Shown here: positions 51,654 through 60,011 of the stretch, piece by piece
Position numbering within the stretch: position 1 is the stretch's first letter
How the letters are laid out: each line of letters opens with the position of its first letter
Assembly (NCBI RefSeq): GCF_001591165.1
Contig: NZ_BCUG01000024.1
Coordinates: forward strand, 1-64,000
DNA: 64,000 nucleotides
Direction: 5' to 3'
Source: Thauera butanivorans NBRC 103042
GTDB taxonomy: Bacteria; Pseudomonadota; Gammaproteobacteria; Burkholderiales; Rhodocyclaceae
Position numbers and translations under genes: made by a program
Notes under the pieces: model-generated
Told to the model about the DNA's origin: nothing
What the model saw: the letters and a program-made list of their open reading frames with translations, nothing else
The model's database searches: none

Positions 51654-53720
51654 ATGAAGCTGCGGCATGCAAAGATCAAGAACTTCCGTCTACTCACAGA
51701 CGTGCAGCTTGCGCTGGAGGATTTGACTACGGTTGTAGTGGGGCGAAACAACAGTGGCAAGACCTCATTGTCCGAAATCATACGGCGGCTACTGGCTGAA
51801 GGCACCGCAGCATTTCAGCTCGAAGATTTCTCCAGCGCCTGCTACGACAGGTTCTGCGCGGCACTGGAAGCTCATAACAATGACCAAGATGACGATGTAG
51901 TCAGGGCTCTGGTTCCGTTTATCGAGTTGCGTTTGACGTTCGAATATGATCCTGCTCAGCCGCAGTTGGGGCCTCTCGGTCCATTCGTTATTGACCTCGA
52001 CCCCGATTGCAATGAGGCGCTCGTTGTAGTCCGCTACGAGCTGAAGGATGGGCAGCTCGCACAATTGTTCTCGGGGCAACCGGATACCCCCCTGACCGAT
52101 GAAACGAGGATAGCTTTCTTTCGCTCGCTTCGAGAATGTATCCCAACCAATTTTGCCGTCCGGATATGGGCCGAAGACCCAAATGATGCGGAGAACAAAC
52201 GCCAGTTACAGCAAGGCGCGCTGAAGGCGTTGATAAAGACTGGCTTCATAAACGCCCAAAGAGGCTTGGACGACATAACATCCCGCGAATCCGACATACT
52301 CGCCAAGACTGTTGAACTCCTCTTTGCTACGGCTTCATCGTCATCAGCGGATGAAGCCGACAAACAGATTGCCCAAGCACTGAAAGAGGCTGTTCAGGAC
52401 ATTCAATCTCAGATAGACAGCAGCTTCGGCGGTCAACTGAATAATCTGATCCCGGCGCTGAAAAACTTTGGATATCCTGGGCTGGGGAATCAGGAACTGC
52501 ATACCGAGACACTGCTCGACGTTCGCAAGTTGCTCTCCAACTTCACTAAGGTTCGCTATACCGGCTACAGCGGAGTGACTCTGCCGGAATCCTACAACGG
52601 CCTTGGCGCCAGGAACCTCATCTTCATCCTTTTGCAGCTTGCAGGGTTCTATAAGTCGTTTCTGGCCGAGCCAAGCTCGCCAGGAGTGCATTTGGTCTTC
52701 ATTGAAGAGCCAGAAGCTCATTTACATCCTCAGATGCAAGAAGTCTTCATACGTCAGCTCGCGAAAACCGCTCAACTGCTGGTTGAAGGAACGGAAAGCA
52801 AGACGGCTTGGCCGGTCCAGTTCGTTGTTTCTACGCACTCTTCGCATATAGCCAACGAAGCCGGATTTGAAAGTATTCGCTATTTCCTCAGTGGTGAGGT
52901 ACCAGGTTCAGCTGCTGGCGTTCGGCAGACGAGAATCAAGGATCTTCGCAAGGGACTGGATGGCGTTTCCGAGCCGGACAAAAAGTTCCTCCATCAGTAC
53001 CTGACACTAACCCGCTGTGATCTGTTTTTTGCCGACAAGGCGATCCTGGTAGAGGGGCTGAGCGAACGACTTTTGCTCCCCGCCATCATCGAAAAGCTGG
53101 AGGTCGCGGAGCCAACCCGGCCGAAGCTATCAAGCCAGTATGTAACCACCATGGAGGTCGGCGGAGCATATGCTCATCTCTTCTTCGGGCTCTTGCGCTT
53201 CCTTGAATTGCCAACCCTAATCCTCACCGATCTGGATTCAGTAGAAGAACCCGGCGGGAGCGCGTGCGAGGTCCACAAGGGAACCTATTCCAGCAACGCC
53301 TGCCTGAAAGCCTGGTTTTCCGATGATGATCCATTCACCCTCAATGGCCTGGTGACGAAGGATGCCTCCGAAAAGACAAAGCACGGCAACCGCATTGCCT
53401 ATCAATGTGCGGAGGAAGAAGGTGGCCCCTGTGGCCGCACGTTTGAAGATGCCTTCATTCTCGCAAACCGAACATTGTTCAACTTGAATGACGCTACACG
53501 GGAAGAACTTGAAACGGAAGCCAGAAGCAAGGCCAGCAAGATCAAGAAGTCCGAATTTGCGCTCAAGTACGCAATAGAGGACAAATCCTGGACAACGCCC
53601 AAGTACATCCTCGACGGAATACGCTGGCTGTCGGCCGACATCGAGCCAGCCGTCCCGGACCCGGCGCTTGCTTTGGTGGTCGCGGCGACAATCGCTGACG
53701 ATGGGGATGCAGATGACTAA
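51654..53720 (+). CDS. Gabija-like GajA: OLD-family ATPase-nuclease
   Basis: 688 residues. Residues 1-400 form an ABC-type ATPase: Walker A GRNNSGKT (30-37), Walker B FIEEPEAHLHPQ (349-360), H-loop STHSSH (393-398). Residues about 460-640 form a TOPRIM nuclease with AILVEGLSERLLLPAI (metal-binding Glu near 467) and LILTDLDS (526-528 DxD). GajA proteins with a UvrD-type partner form the Gabija antiphage system. It is longer than the typical GajA (about 580). AAGGGGATCAG precedes the ATG. Composition is AT-richer than the ICE backbone, indicating transfer. The pair could also simply be described as a class 2 OLD system. Confidence 0.8.
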   Translation: MKLRHAKIKNFRLLTDVQLALEDLTTVVVGRNNSGKTSLSEIIRRLLAEGTAAFQLEDFSSACYDRFCAALEAHNNDQDDDVVRALVPFIELRLTFEYDPAQPQLGPLGPFVIDLDPDCNEALVVVRYELKDGQLAQLFSGQPDTPLTDETRIAFFRSLRECIPTNFAVRIWAEDPNDAENKRQLQQGALKALIKTGFINAQRGLDDITSRESDILAKTVELLFATASSSSADEADKQIAQALKEAVQDIQSQIDSSFGGQLNNLIPALKNFGYPGLGNQELHTETLLDVRKLLSNFTKVRYTGYSGVTLPESYNGLGARNLIFILLQLAGFYKSFLAEPSSPGVHLVFIEEPEAHLHPQMQEVFIRQLAKTAQLLVEGTESKTAWPVQFVVSTHSSHIANEAGFESIRYFLSGEVPGSAAGVRQTRIKDLRKGLDGVSEPDKKFLHQYLTLTRCDLFFADKAILVEGLSERLLLPAIIEKLEVAEPTRPKLSSQYVTTMEVGGAYAHLFFGLLRFLELPTLILTDLDSVEEPGGSACEVHKGTYSSNACLKAWFSDDDPFTLNGLVTKDASEKTKHGNRIAYQCAEEEGGPCGRTFEDAFILANRTLFNLNDATREELETEARSKASKIKKSEFALKYAIEDKSWTTPKYILDGIRWLSADIEPAVPDPALALVVAATIADDGDADD

Positions 53721-55452
53721 TCCGCAGTCACCCGCTGAAATTGCCAGCCAGCGTGCACTTGATGCCATGTTTAGCAGCCTGGCCGCCGGAGAGCACTTCC
53801 GCTTGGAAGCAGGAGCAGGCGCTGGAAAGACTTACTCACTCATCAAGGCGCTCCACTATTTGATCGAGCGCCACAAGAATACGTTCCCAAGAAGAAACCA
53901 GCAGATTGCGTGCATCACGTTCACCAATGTGGCCCGCGATGAAATTGCCGCCCGCACTGACAGAAGCCCAATGGTGTACTGCGACACCAATCATGCCTTC
54001 TGTTGGTCATTGATTAGTGGCTTCCAGAAACAACTCCGTGGTTTGGTTGAGGCGATGCCAACATGGCAAGAGAGAATTGCGGAAGCCGGGGGAAGTCTGG
54101 GTGGCCGTGTGGTTGAATACAGTTTCGGGTACCGCTCCATTCGCGAGGATCGTGTGTCTCTGCATCACGATGATGTACTGCCGCTCACCGTTTCATTGAT
54201 GGAGAACGCCAAGTTCAGGAATATAGTGACGGATCGGTTTCCCATCATTCTCGTGGATGAATATCAGGATACTGACAAGGATTGGATTGCGGCGATTCAG
54301 CGGCTGTTTCTGGAGAACCCACCTGCGCCTCTATTCGGCTTCTTCGGCGACCATTGGCAGAAAATATATGGCAATGGATGTGGGAGACTGGAGCATCAGC
54401 GAGTCAAGGAGATTGGCAAAGAGGCCAATTTCCGATCAGTCAAAACCATCGTTGACTGCCTCAATCGGATGCGCCCGGAGCTACAGCAGTTTGTCGAAGA
54501 CCCGACTGCCATTGGGCAGGTCAGCGTATTTCATACGAATGCCTGGACTGGCGAACGACAGACAGGTGCCCATTGGGGAGGAGATTTGCCTTCAGAGGTC
54601 GGCCACGAAACCCTTGAGCAAGTGAAGACTTTATTGGCACAAGAGGGATGGGATTTCTCCCCCGAAAGCACAAAGGTTCTCATGCTGACGCATAGGCTTC
54701 TTGCCGGCGAGCAAGGCTATGCGAGCTTGCCAGCGGTTTTTCGCTATAACGAGTCGTTTGCCAAGAAGGAACATCCGCATATCGCCTTCTTCGTGGACCA
54801 GTTGGAGCCTGCTTGTGATGCCTTCTCCGGCAGTAGGTTCGGCGCCATGTTCGACGCACTGGGTGGCAACACGCCGCTATTGCGGGGGCGAGCCGACAAG
54901 ACAGCTTGGCATGATGCGATGAGCCAGCTGATGGTGATTCGCGAAAATGGCACGGTTGGAGAGGTCATCGACCACCTTCTCAACCTGCGGAAGCCAAGAC
55001 TCCCGGAAGCCATCGAGAGGCGTGAGCGAGAGCTGCGCGAATTTGATCGAACTAGTGGCGAAGAGATGCCGGCCGCGCTGACGGAGATAGAGAAGCTTCG
55101 CGCAGTCAGATACGCAGAAATCAAGGCGCTGCGGAGCTACTTGGATGGTCACTCCCCCTTCGAAACCAAGCACGGAGTGAAGGGCGCGGAGTTCGAGAAT
55201 GTTCTTGTCGTCATCGGTCGCGGGTGGAATCAGTACAACTTTGGAGAGATGCTCGAACTGGCAGGAAAAACAGCCATCCCGCCGGGAAAGCAAGCGAGCT
55301 TCGAGCGCAATCGAAACCTGTTCTATGTTGCCTGCTCAAGACCGAAGCGCCGTCTTGCACTGCTGTTCACACAGCAGCTTTCATCAGATGCCCTCGCAAC
55401 ACTTGATAGGTGGTTCTTGACAGAAAGCATCCGCGCTATTGCGTTCTCATAA
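53713..55452 (+). CDS. Gabija-like GajB: UvrD-family helicase
   Basis: 579 residues (starts at 53701 and 53707 are in frame and possible). Walker A LEAGAGAGKTYSL (about 32-44), ITFTNVARDEIAAR, Walker B IILVDEYQDTDKDWIAAI, FFGDHWQKIYG and the C-terminal NRNLFYVACSRPKRRLALLF match superfamily 1 UvrD/Rep helicases. It overlaps the GajA gene by 8 bases, implying one operon. In Gabija, GajB senses DNA ends and stimulates GajA nicking. It is convergent with the Res gene, 75 bases away. Confidence 0.8.
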   Translation: MTNPQSPAEIASQRALDAMFSSLAAGEHFRLEAGAGAGKTYSLIKALHYLIERHKNTFPRRNQQIACITFTNVARDEIAARTDRSPMVYCDTNHAFCWSLISGFQKQLRGLVEAMPTWQERIAEAGGSLGGRVVEYSFGYRSIREDRVSLHHDDVLPLTVSLMENAKFRNIVTDRFPIILVDEYQDTDKDWIAAIQRLFLENPPAPLFGFFGDHWQKIYGNGCGRLEHQRVKEIGKEANFRSVKTIVDCLNRMRPELQQFVEDPTAIGQVSVFHTNAWTGERQTGAHWGGDLPSEVGHETLEQVKTLLAQEGWDFSPESTKVLMLTHRLLAGEQGYASLPAVFRYNESFAKKEHPHIAFFVDQLEPACDAFSGSRFGAMFDALGGNTPLLRGRADKTAWHDAMSQLMVIRENGTVGEVIDHLLNLRKPRLPEAIERRERELREFDRTSGEEMPAALTEIEKLRAVRYAEIKALRSYLDGHSPFETKHGVKGAEFENVLVVIGRGWNQYNFGEMLELAGKTAIPPGKQASFERNRNLFYVACSRPKRRLALLFTQQLSSDALATLDRWFLTESIRAIAFS

Positions 55453-55527
55453 ACGCCGACGTGACAACCACCGCTTTGAGGTGAGGCGCGAGCATTGCGC
55501 GGATGAATTCTGTACTCGGCCACGCCC

Positions 55528-58266
55528 TCATGCCGTCTTTTTCTCAAACCGCATGTAGTCAGAAAGTCGCTTCGATTCTGTAATCTCGTCATGGGGTATC
55601 AGCAGGTACTTCCACGATTTCGTGCCAACTTCACGTGCGTGATCCGATGCGTACTCGCACCAACGGGCAGCAACGGCCGCTTTCGCTTGAACCTCCTGCG
55701 TGTTCATGTCGCCACGAGCTTTCGTCTCGACCATGAAAATCGCTGATTCCGTCTCGGCCACGAAGTCGGGGATGTACTCCGGCTGCTCGGTGCCGAGCTT
55801 GTAGTAGATCTGGAACTGCCCCTTCGCGGGCTTGAACCACTTCGTCGCGTCGCGCTCCAGGATGATGGCGAAGCGCCGTTCGGTGTCCGAATCGAACTTC
55901 TGCAGCGGGTACAGACAACGCGCGAATCCACCGAAGAGCATCTGCTTGATGCGACTGGTCTCGGTCACGGTCTCCCGGAAGTGGTGGGCCGTCTGGCCTG
56001 CCGTGGCAGTGTAGTTGCAAGGCTTGAGTTCGGTGAAACCGCGACTGACCTGCACCTCGTACTCCGTCGCCTCTTCCCAAAAGTGGGCCATCATCTGCGC
56101 GTGGATTTCCCGTGCGATCAAGCGGCGGTCACGATCGAGGACGCTGATGGCTTCGTCCTCGGACAGATAACTGCGCAGGTGCTGCACCATCTGGCCTGCG
56201 AGGTCGTAGAGGAGGTCGGCGTGGGTGAAGTAGTCGATGTCATCGAAGTCCACCAGCGCGTGGACGATGTAGTCCTCCGGGCGCTGCTCCTTGAGTCCGA
56301 CCTCGGCGGCCAGGGTGAACTGCTCGTTGGTGCGCAGCATCTGCCCGACGATCTCGCGTTGGCCTGGCTGGAGATGAAGCTGGCTCACATCCAGCTTGAA
56401 GGCGTGGAAGCCCGTCGTGACCTCGCCAGTCGGTACCACCGCGATGCGCGGGATGTCGATGGTCTGCTGCACCACGATCTCGGTGGTCTTCGCCACCACG
56501 GCGGACAAGTCAAGTGCGGGGACTGATTCATCCACGCCCGCCAGCAATTCGCCTTGCAGCGGCTTCAACCGTTCTGCCACTTCCGCGAGGATTTCCTTCT
56601 GCACTTCTGGTTTCAGCAGCGCGCTGCTGGTGGGCACCAGATCGCGCTTGACCTCGTACTTGCCGATGACGTCCATGACCACGCGCGCGGCCTGCTTCTC
56701 CGCCTCCGTGGTGAACACCGGTTTGGGCGCGGGGACTTCCGCTCCACTGTCAGTGGCTGAAGCCCCTGTGATCACGACCGGTGCTTCCGTCAAACCGAGA
56801 CGCGCCGCCGCCCCGGACTCGACCTGCACGCTGACCTTCTTGTCGTCGGCGCTCGGCGCATCGAGGATGACCTGCTTCAGGCGAATCGGCGAGTCGCCGC
56901 GGTTGGCCTCGTCGATGATCTCCTGGAACTTGTCGTGCGCGACGATGTTCAAGCGATCCACCGACGCGACGCCCGTGCGCTTGCCGTAGGGCAGACGCAG
57001 GCCACGCCCGATGGACTGTTCAATCAACGTGCGGGCATTGGCGGCGCGCAGCGGCACGATGGTGTAGAGGTTGGTTACGTCCCAGCCTTCCTTCAGCATG
57101 TTGACGTGAATCACGATCTCGGTCGGTTCATCCACGCTCTCCACGGCTAACAGGCGCGTGATCATCTCCTCTTCTTCAGCGCCGGTACGGCTGGAATCGA
57201 CCTGAATCACCTTGCCCTGGTAGCGCCCCTCATAGAAGGCTTCCGACTCCAGCAGCGCCAAGAGTTGCCCCGCGTGCGTGGTATCGCGAGCGATGACGAG
57301 CATGAAGGGCTTGACCGGCTTGACGCCGTTCTCGCGGGCATAGGTGAGCAGCTCGACCTTGGTCGTCTCGTGCAGGCGCACACCGTCTTCCAGCTTGGTC
57401 TTCTCGATCTCCTCGGGCGTGTGCGCCTTGGCGTCGAAGTTGCGCTGGGTGACCACGGCAGGTTCCTTGACGAAGCCGTCCTCCATCGCCCTCGCCAGCG
57501 GGTAGTCCATCACCACGTTCTTGAACGGCACCGGCCCACGGCTGGACTCGACGAACGGTGTCGCCGTCACCTCCAGACCGAATAGCGGCTTGAGCTCGTT
57601 GATAGAGCGCACCCCAGCGCTGGCCCGGTAACGGTGCGACTCGTCCATCAGCAGCACGAGGTCAGGCAGGTTCGCGAGATGGTTGAAGTAGCTGTCGCCC
57701 AGCACTTCCTTCATCCGCTTGATGCGCGGCTCCTTGCCGCCGCGCACCTCGGAGTTGATCTTGGAGATGTTGAAGATGTTGATGCGCACGTCGTGAGCGA
57801 AGCCCATCGACTGATCGCCCACCGCCGCGCCGGTCTGGTCGTAGTTGTCGCCGGTGATGATCAGCGGCGGTTGCTGCGCGAATTCTGCGATGCCCTTGAA
57901 CACGTACTTCGGCGTGTTGCGCATGAAGTCCGTGATGAGCTTGTTGTAGATCGTCAGGTTGGGCGCAAGCACGAAGAAGTTGTTGATGCCGTGCGCCAGA
58001 TGCAGGTAGGCGACAAATGCCCCCATCAGGCGCGTCTTGCCCACACCCGTGGCCAGCGCGAAGCACAGCGACGGGAACTCACGCTCAAAGTCCTCCAGCG
58101 TGCTGAACTCGGCCTTCAACGTGGAGAGAATGGCCGAGACATCACGCTCGTGACCCAATAGCTCGGGCGCAGCATCGAGCGCGCGAGCGAGCTTGATGAG
58201 GGAGTCGGCCTGGGGCGGGCGGAGAGACAGACGGCCGGTAACGGCGTGCAGGACGCGGGTGCTCAT
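55528..58266 (-). CDS. type III-like Res helicase-nuclease
   Basis: 912 residues. Superfamily 2 helicase: FALATGVGKTRLMGAF (about residues 69-84), LLMDESHRYRA, EVTATPF, and QSIGRGLRLPYGKR as motif VI. The C terminus has a PD-(D/E)xK-type nuclease pattern: YIPDFVAETESAIFMVETKARG (about 832-853). This is the layout of type III restriction (Res) subunits. The ATG overlaps the stop of the methyltransferase gene by one base (TAATG), so the two are coupled. It is last in a minus-strand operon with an ATPase, an AIPR protein and a helicase-like gene. Confidence 0.85.
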   Translation of the reverse strand: MSTRVLHAVTGRLSLRPPQADSLIKLARALDAAPELLGHERDVSAILSTLKAEFSTLEDFEREFPSLCFALATGVGKTRLMGAFVAYLHLAHGINNFFVLAPNLTIYNKLITDFMRNTPKYVFKGIAEFAQQPPLIITGDNYDQTGAAVGDQSMGFAHDVRINIFNISKINSEVRGGKEPRIKRMKEVLGDSYFNHLANLPDLVLLMDESHRYRASAGVRSINELKPLFGLEVTATPFVESSRGPVPFKNVVMDYPLARAMEDGFVKEPAVVTQRNFDAKAHTPEEIEKTKLEDGVRLHETTKVELLTYARENGVKPVKPFMLVIARDTTHAGQLLALLESEAFYEGRYQGKVIQVDSSRTGAEEEEMITRLLAVESVDEPTEIVIHVNMLKEGWDVTNLYTIVPLRAANARTLIEQSIGRGLRLPYGKRTGVASVDRLNIVAHDKFQEIIDEANRGDSPIRLKQVILDAPSADDKKVSVQVESGAAARLGLTEAPVVITGASATDSGAEVPAPKPVFTTEAEKQAARVVMDVIGKYEVKRDLVPTSSALLKPEVQKEILAEVAERLKPLQGELLAGVDESVPALDLSAVVAKTTEIVVQQTIDIPRIAVVPTGEVTTGFHAFKLDVSQLHLQPGQREIVGQMLRTNEQFTLAAEVGLKEQRPEDYIVHALVDFDDIDYFTHADLLYDLAGQMVQHLRSYLSEDEAISVLDRDRRLIAREIHAQMMAHFWEEATEYEVQVSRGFTELKPCNYTATAGQTAHHFRETVTETSRIKQMLFGGFARCLYPLQKFDSDTERRFAIILERDATKWFKPAKGQFQIYYKLGTEQPEYIPDFVAETESAIFMVETKARGDMNTQEVQAKAAVAARWCEYASDHAREVGTKSWKYLLIPHDEITESKRLSDYMRFEKKTA

Positions 58267-60005
58267 TATTCGTTCTCCCCAAACAGGCCGCCCTGTCCCG
58301 CGTTGGCGAGGGCCACTTTTCTGCTCTTAGTGTTCTTGACGCTAGTGCCAGAGGGCGCAGGCTCGGCCTTCTCAATCTCCGCCATCGGCAGGTTGGTCAC
58401 ATTCAAGCTGTAGTCGTCACGGCCCCAATGGCAGCGGGCCAACACCATCTTCGGAATCTTCTTCAACGTCAGGTTCGGCCAGCGTTCCGCCGCTTTGGCC
58501 GCCGTGACTCCGTGGAAAGCGGCGCAGCACACCAGCAGGCTCTGCTCCAGGCCGACTTCATCGGACAGGGCTTGCAGTTGCTCTGCGGACAGGTTCTGGG
58601 TGGTGACATAGATGAAATCGCGCTCGCTGGAGTGGCCGTGCTGCCACCAGTGAGTTTCCGATGGCGCGTAGTTGAAGCCTTCCAGCTTGGCCAGCGCCTC
58701 GGCCAGTTGCGCAGCGTTGTATTCGGGATTGATGACCGGGTTGCCCCAGCGGTCGTTGACGATCAGGCTGGGGGCAAGACGGTAATAGCGGAAGCCGCCG
58801 CCGCCGTGCCAACTTAGAGCCTCTGTGACGCCGCCCTTATCTTCGCCGTCAATTACCTTCCTGAGACGCGGAATGATGTGTGTATGGCAAGTTTCCTCAA
58901 GCTCCACCATTATCCAGCGCCGTCCCATTTTATGAGCGGCTGCTCCAGTGGTACCAGATCCCGCAAATGAGTCAAGAACCCAGTCTCCTGGATTCGTTGA
59001 AATACTAAGAATACGGGAAACCAAGTCTTCTGGCTTCGGGGTTTCAAATGCTTGAACGCCCTCCAAAACAGATCTTTGATGAGCCTTAGTTTGTCGAGTC
59101 GTGTGCAAGTCTGACCAGATTGTTGGCCAAGGGCGCGTAGGAGCGTCGGGAGCATATTCTCTTGTGTAAGGAACCCACCGCAGTACTCCGCCGCTTTCCC
59201 TTTGCTTCCAAACAAGCTCTCCCTTCGCTATCAGCTCATCAACACCCTTTTTCCCCATTGCCCATCGGGCTTCTTGGCCGTCATCGTGAATGGGGTAAAC
59301 ATCCACGCCGTCTGGCCCCTTGATCGGGAAATACATCGACGGGCGGTCGATCCGAAGACTATTCTTCCCGTTTTTCTTTAGGAGACGGTCACGGTACGGC
59401 CTGTCCGATTCCGCGTCCGGCTGCCGGTATGCATTTAAGATTGACTCATCCTGCTTCGGTCGAAAATTAATCGAGTCAGGATTCTTTACATAGCAAAGAA
59501 TGTATTCATGATCTGGGGAAAGGGCGCCCTTGTTGTCATTTGGGCTGTCGACCTTCTTCCAGATAAATGACGTAACGAAACACTTGCGACCAAAAATCTC
59601 GTCGCACAAGACCTTAAGATAGTGAGCCTCGTTGTCATCAATAGAAATCCATAGCGAGCCATCGTCCGAAAGCAGACGCCTGATGATTTCTAGCCGATCC
59701 CGTACTAAGCCAAGCCAAATCGAGTGCTCAAGACCATCATCATATTGTGCAAATGCGCTACCGGTGTTGTACGGTGGGTCAATGAACACGCACTTCACTT
59801 TGCCGGAGAACTCTTGCTCCAATGCTTTCAGCGCAAGCAGGTTGTCACCGAAGATCAGTCGGTTGTCGAAGATGTCGTTGTCCGACACGCGATGCTTGGC
59901 GTGATATGACTTCTCTGGATCTTCGAGCAAGATGCGCGGCTCCAGCTTGGGTCGCTTCTCCTTCCCGATCCAGGTAAGTTCTAGTTTTTGTTTGCTCATG
60001 GTCAT
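58266..60005 (-). CDS. beta-class N6-adenine DNA methyltransferase (Mod-like)
   Basis: 579 residues. Motif IV FIDPPYNTGSAF (about 93-104) comes before motif I WVLDSFAGSGTTGAAA (about 346-361), the beta-class order of type III Mod subunits. The region between holds a probable target-recognition domain, and the C-terminal 150 residues are unassigned. It would methylate host DNA and supply recognition to the Res partner. Start 60005 (MTMSKQ) or 59999 (MSKQ). Six bases separate it from the ATPase gene. No phase-variable repeat tract is visible near the start. Confidence 0.85.
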   Translation of the reverse strand: MTMSKQKLELTWIGKEKRPKLEPRILLEDPEKSYHAKHRVSDNDIFDNRLIFGDNLLALKALEQEFSGKVKCVFIDPPYNTGSAFAQYDDGLEHSIWLGLVRDRLEIIRRLLSDDGSLWISIDDNEAHYLKVLCDEIFGRKCFVTSFIWKKVDSPNDNKGALSPDHEYILCYVKNPDSINFRPKQDESILNAYRQPDAESDRPYRDRLLKKNGKNSLRIDRPSMYFPIKGPDGVDVYPIHDDGQEARWAMGKKGVDELIAKGELVWKQRESGGVLRWVPYTREYAPDAPTRPWPTIWSDLHTTRQTKAHQRSVLEGVQAFETPKPEDLVSRILSISTNPGDWVLDSFAGSGTTGAAAHKMGRRWIMVELEETCHTHIIPRLRKVIDGEDKGGVTEALSWHGGGGFRYYRLAPSLIVNDRWGNPVINPEYNAAQLAEALAKLEGFNYAPSETHWWQHGHSSERDFIYVTTQNLSAEQLQALSDEVGLEQSLLVCCAAFHGVTAAKAAERWPNLTLKKIPKMVLARCHWGRDDYSLNVTNLPMAEIEKAEPAPSGTSVKNTKSRKVALANAGQGGLFGENE

Positions 60006-60011
60006 GCCACC

